A DNA stretch of 64,000 nt from Cupriavidus gilardii (GCF_013314895.1 NZ_JABTYE010000021.1:1-64000), one strand, 5' to 3'; shown: positions 36,983-49,022, counted from the first letter of the stretch. Numbers and translations are program-made. Notes: generated by a model from the sequence alone, not told the origin.

Positions 36983-38449
36983 TTACAGCTTGGACTGCGC
37001 CACGTGCGACAGCAGGTTGACCACCGATGCGTGCATCACATCGGTAAAGGGTTTCGGATGCAGGCCCATGTACAGCGTCATCGCGGCCAGCAGGCCCAGC
37101 ATGACGAACTCGCGCTTGTTCAGGTCGACCAGCTCGGCGACGTGCTGGTGCTTGATCTCGCCGAACACCACGCGCTTGACCATCCACAGCGAATAGGCCG
37201 CGCCGAGAATCAGCGACGTCGCGGCGGCCAGGCCGATCCAGAAGTTGTACTGGACGCCGCCCAGGATCACCATCCACTCGCCGACGAAGCCCGAGGTGGC
37301 CGGCAGGCCGCTGTTGGCCATCGCGAAGAACACCGCGAAGGCCGCGAACTTCGGCATCGTGTTGACCACGCCGCCGTAGTCGGCGATCTGGCGCGAGTGC
37401 ACCCGGTCATAGAGCACACCGATGCAAAGGAACATCGCGCCCGAGATGAAGCCGTGCGAGATCATCTGCACGATGCCGCCCTCGATGCCGATCTCGCTGA
37501 AGATGAAGAAGCCCAGCGTGACGAAGCCCATGTGCGCGATCGACGAGTACGCGACCAGCTTCTTCATGTCGGCCTGCACCATCGCCACCAGGCCGATGTA
37601 GATCACGGCCACCAGCGAGATCGCGATGATGAACGCGGCCAGGCTGTGGCTGGCGTCCGGCGCGATCGGCAGCGAGAAGCGCAGGAAGCCGTAGGCGCCC
37701 AGCTTCAGCATGATCGCGGCCAGCACGACGGAGCCGCCGGTCGGCGCCTCGACGTGGGCGTCGGGCAGCCAGGTATGGACCGGCCACATCGGCACCTTGA
37801 CCGCGAAGGCGAGGAAGAACGCCAGGAACAGCAGCACCTGCTCGTTCATCGACAGCTTTGCCTGATGCCATTGCAGGATCTCGAAGCTGCCGGTCTTGTT
37901 GTACAGGTACAGCAGCGCGACCAGCGTCAGCAGCGAGCCGAGCAGCGTGTACAGGAAGAACTTGAAGGCCGCGTAGACCCGGTTCGGACCGCCCCAGACG
38001 CCGATGATGATGTACATCGGGATCAGCGTGGCCTCGAAGAACACGTAGAACAGCATGCCGTCGAGCGAGGCGAACACGCCGACCATGATGCCCGACAGGA
38101 TCAGGAACGAGGCCATGTAGGCCGCCACGCGCTCGGTGATGACCTCCCAGCCGGCGATCACGACGATCACCGTGATGAAGGCGGTCAGCACCACGAACCA
38201 CATCGAGATGCCGTCGACGCCGAGGTGGTAATGGATGTTGAAGCGCTCGATCCACGAATACTTCTCGACGAACTGCATCTGCGCGGTGCCGCGGTCGAAG
38301 TTCAGGATCAGCGGCAGCGTCACCAGGAAGCTGACGATCGAGCCGAACAGCGCGGTCCAGCGGACGAAGCCCGGGCTGCGATCCGAGCCGAAGGCCAGCA
38401 CCAGCAAGCCGAAAAAGATAGGCAGCCAGATAGCGAAAGAGAGAACCAT
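36983..38449 (-). CDS. nuoM: NADH-quinone oxidoreductase subunit M
   Basis: 488 residues, antiporter-like. FFEATLIPMYIIIGVWGG carries the TM5 Glu, FFLAFAVKVPMWPVHTWLPD the TM7 Lys, and MKKLVAYSSIAHMGFVTLG the broken helix region. It pumps protons in the distal arm of complex I. 14 bases after nuoL. Confidence 0.97.
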   Translation of the reverse strand: MVLSFAIWLPIFFGLLVLAFGSDRSPGFVRWTALFGSIVSFLVTLPLILNFDRGTAQMQFVEKYSWIERFNIHYHLGVDGISMWFVVLTAFITVIVVIAGWEVITERVAAYMASFLILSGIMVGVFASLDGMLFYVFFEATLIPMYIIIGVWGGPNRVYAAFKFFLYTLLGSLLTLVALLYLYNKTGSFEILQWHQAKLSMNEQVLLFLAFFLAFAVKVPMWPVHTWLPDAHVEAPTGGSVVLAAIMLKLGAYGFLRFSLPIAPDASHSLAAFIIAISLVAVIYIGLVAMVQADMKKLVAYSSIAHMGFVTLGFFIFSEIGIEGGIVQMISHGFISGAMFLCIGVLYDRVHSRQIADYGGVVNTMPKFAAFAVFFAMANSGLPATSGFVGEWMVILGGVQYNFWIGLAAATSLILGAAYSLWMVKRVVFGEIKHQHVAELVDLNKREFVMLGLLAAMTLYMGLHPKPFTDVMHASVVNLLSHVAQSKL

Positions 38450-38463
38450 TTTCGTTGTATTCC

Positions 38464-40569
38464 TTACTTGGCGCCCACCGCGCTAGCCGAGAAGATCGTG
38501 ATCGACAGCAGCACCAGCATGCCCAGGATCATCGCGAATGCGTAGTGATAGATATAACCCGACTGCACGTAGCGGCTGACCGAGGCGAACCAGCCGACCA
38601 CGCGCGCGGCGCCGTTGACCAGCAGGCCGTCGATCAGGCCCTGGTCGCCGCCCTTCCACAGGCCCGTGCCGAGCAGGCGCGCGCCGCGGGCGAACACCGC
38701 TTCGTTGATGGCGTCCATGTAGTACTTGTTGTCGAGCAACTTGTACAGGCCGCTGAAGCGTTGCTGGATCGCCGCCGGGATGTCCGGACGCTTCATGTAG
38801 AAGAACCACGACAGCACCACGCCGGCCAGCGCCAGCCACAGCACCGGGGTCTGCAGCGAGTGGACGCCCATCGCCACCCAGCCGTGGAACATGTCGGCCA
38901 GCTCGCGCATCGCGTGGTGGTTCTCGCCGACGAAGATCACGTTCTGGAAGGCCACGCCGTTCTTGAAGAAGTCGCCGAACAGCATCGGTTCGATCGCGAT
39001 CGCACCGATCACTACCGACGGGATCGCCAGCAGCACCAGCGGCAGCGTCACCACCCACGGCGACTCGTGCGGCTTCTCGCCCGGGGCCAGGCCATGGTGA
39101 TGATCATCGCCATGCGCCTCTTCCTCTTCGGCCGCGTGGTCGTGATGCAGATGCGGCTTGCCGAAGCGTTCCTCGCCGTGGAAGACCAGGAAGTACATCC
39201 GGAACGAGTAGAACGCGGTGACGAAGACGCCGGCCATCACAGCGAAGTAGGCGAAGCCCGAACCGGCGATATGCGACTCGGCGACGGCCTCGATGATCGA
39301 ATCCTTCGAGTAGAAGCCCGAGAAGAACGGCGTGCCGATCAGTGCCAGCGAACCGACCAGCGAGGTGATCCAGGTGATCGGCATGTACTTGCGCAGGCCG
39401 CCCATGTTGCGGATGTCCTGGTCATGGTGCATGCCGATGATCACCGAACCCGCGGCCAGGAACAGCAGCGCCTTGAAGAAGGCGTGGGTCATCAGGTGGA
39501 ACACCGCGACCTGGTAGGCCGAGGCGCCCAGCGCGACCGTCATGTAGCCCAGCTGCGACAGCGTCGAGTAGGCGACCACGCGCTTGATGTCGTTCTGGAT
39601 GATGCCGAGGAAGCCCATGAACAGCGCGGTGATGGCGCCGATCACCAGCACGAAGGACAGTGCGGCGTCCGACAGCTCGAACAGCGGCGACATGCGGCTG
39701 ACCATGAAGATGCCCGCGGTCACCATGGTGGCCGCGTGGATCAGCGCCGAGATCGGGGTCGGGCCTTCCATCGAGTCGGGCAGCCAGACGTGCAGCGGGA
39801 ACTGCGCCGATTTGCCCATCGCGCCGATGAACAGGCAGATGCAGGCCACCGTCAGCATCATCCAGTCGGTGCCCGGGAAGGTCACGGTCGCCAGCTGGTC
39901 GCGCGCGGCGAACACCTCGGTGTAGTTCAGGCTGCCGCTGTAGGCCAGCAGCAGGCCGATGCCCAGGATGAAGCCGAAGTCGCCGACGCGGTTGACCAGG
40001 AAGGCCTTCAGGTTGGCGAAGATCGCGGTCGGACGGGTGTACCAGAAGCCGATCAGCAGATACGAGACGAGACCCACCGCTTCCCAGCCGAAGAACAACT
40101 GCAGGAAGTTGTTGCTCATCACCAGCATCAGCATCGAGAAGGTGAACAGCGAGATGTACGCGAAGAAGCGGTTGTAGCCGGGGTCGCCCTGCATGTAGCC
40201 GACGGTGTAGATGTGCACCATCAGCGAGACGAAGGTCACCACCACCATCATCATCGCGGTCAGGGAGTCGACCAGGAAGCCGACCTCCATCTTCAGCGGG
40301 TGGCCGTCGAACGGCAGCACCATCCACTCATAGACCGTGGCGTTGAAGCTGGCCCCATCCACCATCACGTCGCGCAGCACGAGCAGCGACAGCAGGCAGG
40401 CGATCGCCACGCCGAGAATGGTCACGGTGTGGGCGATGGCGCGGCCGGCGCGCGTCTCCGACGAGAACGATCCGAAGAACTTGGTGCCGAACAATCCCGC
40501 GATGGCCGCGCCGGCGAGCGGCGCCAGCGGAATCGCGAGCAGCAGGTTGGGGTTGAGCGTGGTTGCCAT
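38464..40569 (-). CDS. nuoL: NADH-quinone oxidoreductase subunit L
   Basis: 701 residues, the largest antiporter-like subunit. [40 protein letters not shown] and [20 protein letters not shown] are the conserved channel segments. The C-terminal part includes a His-rich loop ([21 protein letters not shown], in two pieces) and the long lateral helix that clamps NuoM and NuoN. Confidence 0.97.
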   Translation of the reverse strand: MATTLNPNLLLAIPLAPLAGAAIAGLFGTKFFGSFSSETRAGRAIAHTVTILGVAIACLLSLLVLRDVMVDGASFNATVYEWMVLPFDGHPLKMEVGFLVDSLTAMMMVVVTFVSLMVHIYTVGYMQGDPGYNRFFAYISLFTFSMLMLVMSNNFLQLFFGWEAVGLVSYLLIGFWYTRPTAIFANLKAFLVNRVGDFGFILGIGLLLAYSGSLNYTEVFAARDQLATVTFPGTDWMMLTVACICLFIGAMGKSAQFPLHVWLPDSMEGPTPISALIHAATMVTAGIFMVSRMSPLFELSDAALSFVLVIGAITALFMGFLGIIQNDIKRVVAYSTLSQLGYMTVALGASAYQVAVFHLMTHAFFKALLFLAAGSVIIGMHHDQDIRNMGGLRKYMPITWITSLVGSLALIGTPFFSGFYSKDSIIEAVAESHIAGSGFAYFAVMAGVFVTAFYSFRMYFLVFHGEERFGKPHLHHDHAAEEEEAHGDDHHHGLAPGEKPHESPWVVTLPLVLLAIPSVVIGAIAIEPMLFGDFFKNGVAFQNVIFVGENHHAMRELADMFHGWVAMGVHSLQTPVLWLALAGVVLSWFFYMKRPDIPAAIQQRFSGLYKLLDNKYYMDAINEAVFARGARLLGTGLWKGGDQGLIDGLLVNGAARVVGWFASVSRYVQSGYIYHYAFAMILGMLVLLSITIFSASAVGAK

Positions 40570-40641
40570 AGGACGCTTGTAGGTGTGCGGTCGGGTGCGG
40601 TCGGTTGGGTGACGTGTTTCGACAGGAGCGGCTCGCGGGCA

Positions 40642-40947
40642 TCAGCCCTTGAGCGCGTCCAGGTCGTCGACGTTGATCGTGTCCAGATTGCGGAACAGCA
40701 CGACCAGGATTGCCAGACCGATCGCCGACTCGGCGGCGGCCACCGTCAGGATAAAGAAAACGAAGACTTGTCCGGCCAGGTCGCCCAGATAGTGCGAAAA
40801 GGCGACGAAGTTCATGTTGACCGCCAGCAGCATCAGCTCGAGCGCCATCAGCAGCACGATCACGTTCTTGCGGTTCAGGAAGATGCCGACGATGCTGATC
40901 GCAAACAGGATCGCACCGAGCACCAGGAAATGGGCGAGAGAGAGCAC
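40642..40947 (-). CDS. nuoK: NADH-quinone oxidoreductase subunit K
   Basis: 101 residues, three membrane helices; [20 protein letters not shown] carries the conserved membrane Glu, with a second Glu in [18 protein letters not shown]. It is part of the E-channel between the Q site and the antiporters. Confidence 0.97.
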   Translation of the reverse strand: MLSLAHFLVLGAILFAISIVGIFLNRKNVIVLLMALELMLLAVNMNFVAFSHYLGDLAGQVFVFFILTVAAAESAIGLAILVVLFRNLDTINVDDLDALKG

Positions 40948-40962
40948 GTCGTTCCCCGATCT

Positions 40963-41628
40963 TCAGTTCTTGTTGGCGGCGTCGGCTTGCTCGCCGGCGG
41001 CTTGCGCGGTCTGTGCCGGCATCGAAACCAGCCGCACGCGGTCGGCGCGGCGGGTGCGCAGCTGTTCGGACACGTCCTGCGCCTTGGTGTCCTTGCGGCG
41101 GCGCAGTGTCAGCGCGACCGCGGCGATGATGGCCACCAGCAGGATGATGCCGGCCACCTCGAAGGCGTAGATGTAGTCGGTGTAGATCAGCTGGCCGAGC
41201 GCGCCGGTGTTCGAGTAGTCCGAACCCTGCGGCATCGGCTTGAGCGGTTGCGTGGTGCCGATGAAGTTGCGCACCAGCACGATCGCCATCTCGGCGATGA
41301 TCAGCGCGCCGACCACCGAGGCCAGCGGCACATAGGTCCAGAAGTCGCGGCGCAGGTGCTCGATATCGATATCGACCATCATCACGACGAACAGGAACAG
41401 CACCATCACGGCGCCGACGTAGACCAGCACCAGCAGGATGGCGAGGAATTCGGCCTGCAGCAGCAGCCACAGCGCGGCTGCCGTGAAGAACGACAGCACG
41501 AGGTACAGCGCCGAGTGCACCGGGTTCTTGGCGGTGATGACTTTCAGTGCGGAGAGCACCAGCACCACAGCGAAGACGTAGAAGATGGTGGTCGTGAATT
41601 CCATGGTTCTCGTCGTGCCGCACGGCAC
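40963..41628 (-). CDS. nuoJ: NADH-quinone oxidoreductase subunit J
   Basis: 221 residues, five membrane helices; the third contains LVLVYVGAVMVLFLFVVMMV with the pi-bulge region, and the Tyr-Val-Gly-Ala motif is intact. The C-terminal 50 residues are charged and poorly conserved (TRRADRVRLVSMPAQ). The ATG at 41628 gives a short N-terminal extension; MEFTTTIFYVF (M11) is the start seen in relatives. Confidence 0.94.
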   Translation of the reverse strand: MPCGTTRTMEFTTTIFYVFAVVLVLSALKVITAKNPVHSALYLVLSFFTAAALWLLLQAEFLAILLVLVYVGAVMVLFLFVVMMVDIDIEHLRRDFWTYVPLASVVGALIIAEMAIVLVRNFIGTTQPLKPMPQGSDYSNTGALGQLIYTDYIYAFEVAGIILLVAIIAAVALTLRRRKDTKAQDVSEQLRTRRADRVRLVSMPAQTAQAAGEQADAANKN

Positions 41629-41649
41629 AGGCCACCCCCGGCGGCCTGC

Positions 41650-41708
41650 CCTTGCGGCATCCTTCTAGTTGCCCCTTGCGGGGCCCGATTCAATATGCAG
41701 CCTTGCGG
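41650..41708. repeat. Three CCTTGCGG hairpins in the nuoI-nuoJ spacer
   Basis: CCTTGCGG occurs at 41650, 41674 and 41701, each within a small G/C dyad, the clearest being GCCCC-TTGC-GGGGC. They are in the 112-base gap between nuoI and nuoJ and might tune transcript processing. Confidence 0.45.
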
Positions 41709-41740
41709 CCAGGTTCGCGCCGGTTGCCCGGTTCGCGCGA

Positions 41741-42232
41741 TCAGCGGTACTTCGCGTCCGCCGCCTTGGCCGCCGCGATCTGCGGCTCGTAGCGGTCGCC
41801 CACCGCGAGCAGCATGTCCTTGGTGAAATACAGGTCGCCGCGCTTCTCGCCGTGGTACTCGAGAATCTGGGTTTCGACGATCGCGTCGACCGGGCAGGCT
41901 TCCTCGCAGAAGCCGCAGAAAATGCACTTGGTCAGATCGATGTCGTAGCGCGTGGTACGGCGGGTGCCGTCGGCGCGCACGTCCGACTCGATCGTGATGG
42001 CCAGCGCCGGGCAGACCGCTTCGCACAGCTTGCAGGCGATGCAGCGCTCCTCGCCGTTCGGATAGCGGCGCAGCGCGTGCAGGCCGCGGAAGCGCGGCGA
42101 CACCGGCGTCTTCTCCTCGGGGAACTGCACCGTGATCTTGCGGGCGAAGAGATAGCGGCCGGTCAAGGCCATGCCCTTGAAGAGTTCCTTCAGGAGCAGG
42201 CTGTTGAAGAAGTCCTTGATGGCGAGCAGCAT
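41741..42232 (-). CDS. nuoI: NADH-quinone oxidoreductase subunit I
   Basis: 163 residues with two 4Fe-4S clusters: [16 protein letters not shown] and [16 protein letters not shown], each CxxCxxCxxxCP. They are N6a and N6b, which pass electrons from NuoG to NuoB. An N-terminal amphipathic helix ([20 protein letters not shown]) anchors it to the membrane arm. Confidence 0.97.
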   Translation of the reverse strand: MLLAIKDFFNSLLLKELFKGMALTGRYLFARKITVQFPEEKTPVSPRFRGLHALRRYPNGEERCIACKLCEAVCPALAITIESDVRADGTRRTTRYDIDLTKCIFCGFCEEACPVDAIVETQILEYHGEKRGDLYFTKDMLLAVGDRYEPQIAAAKAADAKYR

Positions 42233-42330
42233 GACGATTGCTTCCTAGTAATTCCGCCGGGCGCGGCGCGTGCGCCGCGGCCCGGTCTGGCCCGTCCCGG
42301 TCAGCCTCGTGACCGGGATCGGCGGCGATT

Positions 42331-43395
42331 TCAGTGCCAGATGTTCCAGGGCGACTTGATCCAGATCGCCACGATGATCAGCCACGCGACGGTCAACGGA
42401 ATGAAGACCTTCCAGCCCAGGCGCATGATCTGGTCGTAGCGGTAGCGCGGGAACGAAGCGCGGATCCAGATGAACACCGACAGCAGCAGGAATACCTTGA
42501 TCAGCAGCCAGAAGAAGCCGGGGATCGCGTTGGTGACCACGCTGTCGACCGGGGGCGCCCAGCCGCCGAGGAACATCAGCGCGGTCATCGTCGAGATGAC
42601 GATCATGTTGATGTATTCGGCCAGGAAGAACAGCGCGAAGCCCATGCCCGAGTACTCGATCATGTGGCCGGCCACGATTTCCGATTCGCCTTCCACCACG
42701 TCGAACGGGTGCCGGTTGGTTTCGGCCACGCCCGAGATGAAGTAGACGCCGAACATCGGCAGCAGCGGCAGCCAGTTCCACGACAGGATGTTCAGGCCCA
42801 TGTTGGCGAAGTAGCCGGTGTTCTGGCCGTTGACGATCGACGACAGGTTCAGGCTGCCCGACACCATCAGCACGGTAACCAGGGCAAAGCCCATCGCGAT
42901 TTCATACGACACCATCTGCGCGGCGGCACGCATCGCGCCGATGAAGGCGTACTTCGAGTTCGAGGCCCAGCCGGCCAGGATCACGCCGTAGACGCCGACC
43001 GAGCTGATCGCCATCACATACAGCAGGCCGGCATTGACGTCCGCCATCACGACCTCGGCCTGGAACGGAATCACCGCCCAGATCGCCACCGCGGGCATCA
43101 GCACCATCAGCGGCGCGATCAGGTACAGGCCCTTGCTGACCTGCGAGGGCGTCATCACTTCCTTGAGCAGCAGCTTCAGCACGTCGGCGATCGGCTGCAG
43201 CAGGCCCAGCGGGCCGACCCGGTTCGGGCCGATCCGCACGTGCATCCAGCCGATCAGCTTGCGCTCCCACAGGATCAGGTAGGCCACGCACAGCAGCAGC
43301 GGCACCACGATGACCACGGCGCGAATCAGGATCCACAGCGGCGTCCATGCGCCACCGAAGACGGCCTGTCCCTGCGAGGTAATCCAATCGATCAT
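42331..43395 (-). CDS. nuoH: NADH-quinone oxidoreductase subunit H
   Basis: 354 residues, about eight membrane helices. [20 protein letters not shown] and the loop [20 protein letters not shown] line the quinone tunnel. It connects the Q site to the proton channels. Confidence 0.97.
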   Translation of the reverse strand: MIDWITSQGQAVFGGAWTPLWILIRAVVIVVPLLLCVAYLILWERKLIGWMHVRIGPNRVGPLGLLQPIADVLKLLLKEVMTPSQVSKGLYLIAPLMVLMPAVAIWAVIPFQAEVVMADVNAGLLYVMAISSVGVYGVILAGWASNSKYAFIGAMRAAAQMVSYEIAMGFALVTVLMVSGSLNLSSIVNGQNTGYFANMGLNILSWNWLPLLPMFGVYFISGVAETNRHPFDVVEGESEIVAGHMIEYSGMGFALFFLAEYINMIVISTMTALMFLGGWAPPVDSVVTNAIPGFFWLLIKVFLLLSVFIWIRASFPRYRYDQIMRLGWKVFIPLTVAWLIIVAIWIKSPWNIWH

Positions 43396-43425
43396 CTTTC
43401 TCTCTCGCCTGTCGTATTCGCTTCT

Positions 43426-45792
43426 TTAAGCCGCGGCCACCGGGGCCAGTTCGACCGCCTTTTCCACCAGCACGGTGCCGAACATCGGCCCCAGGCCGAC
43501 GGCGGCCGGCGTGGCCGCCGACACGCGCACCGTATTGGCGGGCAGACCTTCTTCCAGCACGGCTGGCAGCACCACGCTGCCCTGCCCCTGCGTCACGCGC
43601 ACCGGGTCGCCGGCGACCACGCCAAGGGCGGCGAACAGATCGGCCGACAGGCCCACCTGCATCGCACGGCGCGCGGCGGCGGTCAGCTGCAGCGAATCGG
43701 CACGGCGCACGATCGCGTCCGAGTGGTAGATCGGCACGTCGGCGACGCGCTCGATCGCCGGCACGGCGCCATCGGCTGCCGGCGCAGCGATCTGGATCGC
43801 CGCGGTGGTCCGGTTGTTCAGGCGCGGGCCGATTTCTTCGGCCAGGGCCTCGTCGCGGACCGATTCGGCGGTCTCGTAGTCGAAGCCCGGCACGTCAAGC
43901 AGATTGCCGAGCACGCGCAGCACCTTCCACGCCGGACGGGTCTCGCCCAGCGGACGCACCACGCCGTTGAAGCTCTGCGGCACGCCTTCGCAGTTGACGA
44001 AGGTGCCCGAGGTCTCGCTGAACGGCGCGATCGGCAGGATCACGTCGGCGTATTGCAGCGCGGCGTCGGAGCGGAACGGCGACAGCACGATCACGGTGCC
44101 GGCCTGGCTCAGCGCGGCCAGCGCGCGTTGCGGGTCGGCGCTGTCGAACTCGGGTTCGGCGTTCAGCACCACATAGGCCTTGCGCGGCGTGTCCAGCATG
44201 GCGCGGGCGTCGGCCCCGCCCTGGCGCGGCAGCGCGCCGACCAGATGCGCGCCGACGGTGTTGGCCGCTTCGGTCAGGAAGCCCAGCGTGGCACCGGTGT
44301 TGTCGGCGATCCACTGCGCCAGCGCATGCAGCGCGGCAAATTGCGGATGGCGGACCGCCTCGTTGCCGATGAACACGGCACGGCGCTCGCCCGACAGCAG
44401 GGCCTGCGCGGCCGCCTCGGCCAGCGCGCCACCATCAAAGCCGTCCGTGCCCGCCGGCGCGGCCACACCCTTGGCGGCTGCAACCGCACGGGCCACGCCC
44501 GCCAGCGCGCCGGCCCACGCCGACGGCGCCACGGCGATGCGCGCTGCCAGCGGCATCAGCAGATCTTCGGGGCTGGCGCCCAGCACGGCAACGCGTGCGC
44601 CCTTCTTGGCGGCCTGGCGCAGGCGCGAGGCCAGCAGCGGCTGGTCCTTGCGCAGCGAGGCGCCGATCACCAGCGCACCCTGCAGCGTCGACACCTCAGC
44701 GATCGGCATGCCGAGCCACGGCGCGCCCTCTACCGGCGCCGAGAAATCGGCCTGGCGCAGGCGGAAGTCGATATTGTCGCTACCGAGGCCGCGCACCAGC
44801 TTGCCGAGCAGATAGAGCTCCTCGACGGTGGCGTGCGGGCTGGCCAGCGCGGCAATCTGGTCGGCACCATGCTCGCGCTTGATGCTGGCCAGGCCGTTGG
44901 CGACGTATTCGAGCGCGGTCTGCCAGTCGGTTTCGAGCCACTGGTTGTCCTGCTTGATCATCGGCCGGGTCAGCCGGTCGGCGCTGTTCAGGCCCTCGTA
45001 CGAGAAGCGGTCACGGTCCGACAGCCAGCATTCGTTGATGGCTTCGTTATCCAGCGGCAGCACGCGCATCACGCGATGGTTCTTCGACTGGACGATCAGA
45101 TTCGTGCCCAGGCCGTCGTGCGGCGACACCGACTTGCGGCGCGACAGTTCCCACGTACGCGCGGTGTAGCGGAACGGCTTGCTGGTCAGCGCGCCGACCG
45201 GGCACAGGTCGATCATGTTGCCCGACAGCTCGGAGTCCACCGTCTTGCCGACGAAGGTCGTGATCTCGGAATGCTCGCCGCGGTTCAGCATGCCCAGCTC
45301 CATCACGCCGGCCACTTCCTGGCCGAAGCGCACGCAGCGGGTGCAGTGGATGCAGCGCGTCATCTCTTCCATCGAGATCAGCGGGCCCACGTTCTTGTGG
45401 AACACCACGCGCTTCTCTTCCTTGTAGCGCGATTCGGAGGCGCCGTAGCCGACCGCCAGATCCTGCAGCTGGCACTCGCCGCCCTGATCGCAGATCGGGC
45501 AGTCGAGCGGGTGATTGATCAGCAGGAATTCCATCACCGATTTCTGGGCCTTGACCGCCTTCTCCGAATTGGTGAAGACCTTCATGCCCGCGGTAACCGG
45601 CGTGGCGCAGGCCGGCAGCGCCTTCGGCGCCTTTTCGACCTCGACCAGACACATGCGGCAGTTGGCCGCGATGGACAGCTTGCGGTGATAGCAGAAGTGG
45701 GGGATGTAGGTGCCCAGCTTGCGGGCCGCTTCCATCACCAGGCTGCCTTCCGCAACCTCAACCTTCTTGCCGTCGATTTCGAGTTCAACCAT
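43426..45792 (-). CDS. nuoG: NADH-quinone oxidoreductase subunit G
   Basis: 788 residues. The N-terminal 2Fe-2S ferredoxin domain has CYHRKLSIAANCRMCLVEVE; HPLDCPICDQGGECQLQDLA carries the His-Cys3 4Fe-4S cluster; RCIHCTRCVRFGQEV and a downstream Cys give another. The rest is a molybdopterin-oxidoreductase-like domain without cofactor. It passes electrons from NuoF to NuoI. Confidence 0.97.
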   Translation of the reverse strand: MVELEIDGKKVEVAEGSLVMEAARKLGTYIPHFCYHRKLSIAANCRMCLVEVEKAPKALPACATPVTAGMKVFTNSEKAVKAQKSVMEFLLINHPLDCPICDQGGECQLQDLAVGYGASESRYKEEKRVVFHKNVGPLISMEEMTRCIHCTRCVRFGQEVAGVMELGMLNRGEHSEITTFVGKTVDSELSGNMIDLCPVGALTSKPFRYTARTWELSRRKSVSPHDGLGTNLIVQSKNHRVMRVLPLDNEAINECWLSDRDRFSYEGLNSADRLTRPMIKQDNQWLETDWQTALEYVANGLASIKREHGADQIAALASPHATVEELYLLGKLVRGLGSDNIDFRLRQADFSAPVEGAPWLGMPIAEVSTLQGALVIGASLRKDQPLLASRLRQAAKKGARVAVLGASPEDLLMPLAARIAVAPSAWAGALAGVARAVAAAKGVAAPAGTDGFDGGALAEAAAQALLSGERRAVFIGNEAVRHPQFAALHALAQWIADNTGATLGFLTEAANTVGAHLVGALPRQGGADARAMLDTPRKAYVVLNAEPEFDSADPQRALAALSQAGTVIVLSPFRSDAALQYADVILPIAPFSETSGTFVNCEGVPQSFNGVVRPLGETRPAWKVLRVLGNLLDVPGFDYETAESVRDEALAEEIGPRLNNRTTAAIQIAAPAADGAVPAIERVADVPIYHSDAIVRRADSLQLTAAARRAMQVGLSADLFAALGVVAGDPVRVTQGQGSVVLPAVLEEGLPANTVRVSAATPAAVGLGPMFGTVLVEKAVELAPVAAA

Positions 45793-45804
45793 GTTCTGCC
45801 ACGC

Positions 45805-47100
45805 TTAGATGTAGGCCGGAACCATGCACTGCTTGTGTTCGACGTGATATTCGAACTCTTTCCAGTAGTGCTTGAGCATGCCGCGGACCGGCATCGCCGC
45901 CGCATCGCCGAGCGCGCAGATGGTGCGGCCCATGATGTTTTCGGCAACGTTGTTGAGCAGGTCCAGGTCTTCCTGGCGGCCTTCACCATGCTCGATGCGG
46001 TTCACCATGCGGTAGAGCCAGCCGGTGCCTTCGCGGCACGGCGTGCACTGGCCGCACGATTCTTCGAAGTAGAAATAGGACAGGCGCAGCAGCGAGCGAA
46101 CCATGCAGCGCGTCTCGTCCATCACGATCACGGCGCCCGAGCCCAGCATCGAGCCGGCCTTGGCGATCGAGTCGTAGTCCATGTCGGACGCCATCATCAG
46201 GTCGGCCGGCACCACCGGCGCCGACGAGCCGCCGGGGATCACCGCCTTGAGCTTCTTGCCGCCGCGCATGCCGCCGGCCAGTTCCAGCAGCGTCGCGAAC
46301 GGCGTGCCGAGCGGAATCTCGTAGTTGCCGGGACGCTCGACATCGCCCGAGACCGAGAAGATCTTGGTGCCGCCGTTGTTCGGCTTGCCCATCTTCAGGT
46401 AATTCTCGGGACCGACGGCCAGCAGGAACGGCACCGCGGCAAACGTCTCGGTGTTGTTGATCGTGGTCGGCTTGCCGTACAGGCCGAAGCTGGCCGGGAA
46501 CGGCGGCTTGAAGCGCGGCTGGCCCTTCTTGCCTTCCAGCGATTCGAGCAGCGCGGTTTCCTCGCCACAGATGTAGGCGCCATAGCCGTGGTGGGCATGC
46601 AGCTGGAAGCTGAAGCCCGAACCCAGGATGTTGTCACCCAGGAAGCCGGCCGCGCGCGCCTCTTCGAGGGCTTCCTCGAAGATCTTGTACTCGTTCCAGA
46701 TCTCGCCGTGGATGTAGTTGTAGCCCACGGTGATGCCCATCGCGTACGCGCCGATGGCCATGCCTTCGATCAGCGCGTGCGGGTTGTAGCGGATGATGTC
46801 GCGATCCTTGAACGTGCCGGGCTCGCCCTCGTCGGTATTGCAGACCAGGTACTTCTGGCCCGGGAACTGACGCGGCATGAAGCTCCACTTCAGGCCGGTG
46901 GGGAAGCCCGCGCCGCCGCGGCCGCGCAGGCCCGACGCCTTGACGTCGGCGATCACCTGCTCGGGCGGGACCTTTTCCGTCAGGATGCGCTTGAGCTGCT
47001 GATAGCCGCCGCGCTTGACGTAGTCTTCCAGATGCCAGTTCTTGCCATCCAGCCCGGCCAGGATCAGCGGCTGGATATGGCGGTCGTGCAGACAGGTCAT
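45805..47100 (-). CDS. nuoF: NADH-quinone oxidoreductase subunit F
   Basis: 431 residues. [17 protein letters not shown] and [16 protein letters not shown] bind [25 protein letters not shown] follows; [15 protein letters not shown] carries the N3 4Fe-4S cysteines. It oxidises NADH. The ATG at 47100 is chosen because it opens with [13 protein letters not shown] and lies one base after the nuoE stop. Confidence 0.97.
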   Translation of the reverse strand: MTCLHDRHIQPLILAGLDGKNWHLEDYVKRGGYQQLKRILTEKVPPEQVIADVKASGLRGRGGAGFPTGLKWSFMPRQFPGQKYLVCNTDEGEPGTFKDRDIIRYNPHALIEGMAIGAYAMGITVGYNYIHGEIWNEYKIFEEALEEARAAGFLGDNILGSGFSFQLHAHHGYGAYICGEETALLESLEGKKGQPRFKPPFPASFGLYGKPTTINNTETFAAVPFLLAVGPENYLKMGKPNNGGTKIFSVSGDVERPGNYEIPLGTPFATLLELAGGMRGGKKLKAVIPGGSSAPVVPADLMMASDMDYDSIAKAGSMLGSGAVIVMDETRCMVRSLLRLSYFYFEESCGQCTPCREGTGWLYRMVNRIEHGEGRQEDLDLLNNVAENIMGRTICALGDAAAMPVRGMLKHYWKEFEYHVEHKQCMVPAYI

Positions 47101-47101
47101 A

Positions 47102-47602
47102 TTACTTGTCCCCCTTGGCAGCGGCTTCGGCCTTGAGCTCGTCGACCAGCGCGTCGAGCTTGGCATCGCTCATGAAGCTGCACATGCGGGTGTTGTTGAC
47201 GATCATCACCGGGGCGTCGCCGCAGGCGCCCATGCACTCGCCTTCCTTCAGCGTGAAGGTGCCGCACGGGGTCGTCTCGTTGTAGTCGATGCCCAGCTTG
47301 CGCTTCAGGTAGTCGCCGGCGCGTTCGCCGCCGGACAGTGCGCAAGGCAGGTTGGTACAGACGGTCAGCTTGTAGCGGCCGACCGGCTTGGTGTCGTACA
47401 TGTTGTAGAAGGTGGCCACTTCCTCCACCCACACCGGCGGCATGTCGAGGTACTTGGCCACGAATTCCATGACTTCCGGGGACACCCAGCCCACTTCGCC
47501 CTGCGCCACGGCCAATGCCGCCATCACGGCCGATTGCTTCTGGTCGGCCGGATACTTGGCGATCGCGCGATCGATTTCCTTGAGAGCTTCTGCTGATAGC
47601 AT
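47102..47602 (-). CDS. nuoE: NADH-quinone oxidoreductase subunit E
   Basis: 166 residues with a thioredoxin-like 2Fe-2S domain: [12 protein letters not shown] and [12 protein letters not shown] supply the four Cys of N1a. It works with NuoF. A 166-base gap to nuoD is the largest within the operon. Confidence 0.96.
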   Translation of the reverse strand: MLSAEALKEIDRAIAKYPADQKQSAVMAALAVAQGEVGWVSPEVMEFVAKYLDMPPVWVEEVATFYNMYDTKPVGRYKLTVCTNLPCALSGGERAGDYLKRKLGIDYNETTPCGTFTLKEGECMGACGDAPVMIVNNTRMCSFMSDAKLDALVDELKAEAAAKGDK

Positions 47603-47768
47603 GGTCGTTGCCGTGGTGTTGCCTAATGCGCCGATTTACAAGCGAAGCGCGCCAGCCGGTGGCGCGGTTCGCATCAGTTGCAGCCGTCGCTGCGTTGTCC
47701 TCGCAGGCATGAGCCCCATGCCGGCTTGCCGCGGTCGGTCCGGATCGTCGTCCGGAGGCGGCACGTCG

Positions 47769-49022
47769 TTAGCGGTCGATCTCGCCGAACACGATGTCCT
47801 GCGTACCGATGATCGTCACCGCGTCCGCGATCATGTGGCCCTTGGCCATTTCGTCGAGCGCGGCCAGGTGGGCGAAGCCCGGTGCGCGGATCTTCAGACG
47901 GTACGGCTTGTTCGCGCCGTCGGAGATCGCATAGATGCCAAACTCGCCCTTCGGGTGCTCCACCGCCGCGTAGGTCTCGCCTTCCGGCACGCGAATGCCT
48001 TCGGTGAAGAGCTTGAAATGGTGGATCAGCTCTTCCATGTTCGACTTCATGTCGACCCGCGACGGCGGCGTGACCTTGTGGTTGTCGCTCATCACCGGGC
48101 CCGGATTGCGGCGCAGCCAGTCGACGCATTGCTTGATGATGCGGTTGGACTGGCGCATTTCTTCCACCCGCACCAGATAGCGCGAATAGCAGTCGCCACC
48201 CACGCCAACCGGCACGTCGAAGTCCACCTTGTCGTAGACCTCGTAGGGCTGTTTCTTGCGAAGGTCCCACTCGATCCCCGAGCCGCGCAGCATCGGGCCG
48301 GTGAAGCCCATCTGCAGCGCGCGTTCCGGGCTGACCACGCCGATGCCGACCAGGCGCTGCTTCCAGATCCGGTTGTCGGTCAGCAGCGTCTCGTACTCGT
48401 CGACGTACTTCGGGAAACGGTTGGTGAAATCCTCGATGAAGTCGAGCAGCGAGCCGGAGCGCGCCTCGTTCATCGCCTTGATCGCCCGCTCGTTGTGGAC
48501 CTTGGACGCCTTGTATTGCGGCATCGTGTCAGGCAGGTCGCGATAGACGCCGCCCGGACGATAGTAGGCCGCGTGCATGCGCGCGCCCGAAACCGCCTCG
48601 TACATGTCGAACATGTCCTCGCGCTCGCGGAAGGCGTACAGGAACACTGCCATCGCGCCGACGTCGAGCGCGTGCGAGCCGATCCACATCAGATGGTTCA
48701 GCAGGCGCGTGATTTCGTCGAACATCACGCGGATGTACTGCGCGCGGATCGGCACGTCGATGCCGACCAGCTTCTCGATCGCCATCACATAGGCGTGTTC
48801 GTTGGCCATCATCGACACATAGTCGAGACGGTCCATGTACGGCACGCTCTGGATCCACGTCTTGGTCTCGGCCAGCTTCTCGGTGGCACGGTGCAGCAGG
48901 CCGATGTGCGGATCGGCGCGCTGGATCACCTCGCCGTCCAGCTCCAGCACCAGGCGCAGCACGCCGTGCGCCGCCGGGTGCTGCGGACCGAAGTTCAGGG
49001 TGTAATTCTTGATATCTGCCAT
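47769..49022 (-). CDS. nuoD: NADH-quinone oxidoreductase subunit D
   Basis: 417 residues, related to hydrogenase large subunits. [20 protein letters not shown] includes the quinone-site His; [38 protein letters not shown] and a C-terminus ending [11 protein letters not shown] are standard. It forms the Q site with NuoB. Confidence 0.97.
   Translation of the reverse strand: MADIKNYTLNFGPQHPAAHGVLRLVLELDGEVIQRADPHIGLLHRATEKLAETKTWIQSVPYMDRLDYVSMMANEHAYVMAIEKLVGIDVPIRAQYIRVMFDEITRLLNHLMWIGSHALDVGAMAVFLYAFREREDMFDMYEAVSGARMHAAYYRPGGVYRDLPDTMPQYKASKVHNERAIKAMNEARSGSLLDFIEDFTNRFPKYVDEYETLLTDNRIWKQRLVGIGVVSPERALQMGFTGPMLRGSGIEWDLRKKQPYEVYDKVDFDVPVGVGGDCYSRYLVRVEEMRQSNRIIKQCVDWLRRNPGPVMSDNHKVTPPSRVDMKSNMEELIHHFKLFTEGIRVPEGETYAAVEHPKGEFGIYAISDGANKPYRLKIRAPGFAHLAALDEMAKGHMIADAVTIIGTQDIVFGEIDR

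Noticed and set aside
42334..47136. A very long open frame on the plus strand opposite nuoF to nuoH
   Set aside because: It is the antisense mirror of GC-rich nuo codons; the translation is rich in Arg, His, Gln and Asp with no domain, and the minus-strand genes are certain.
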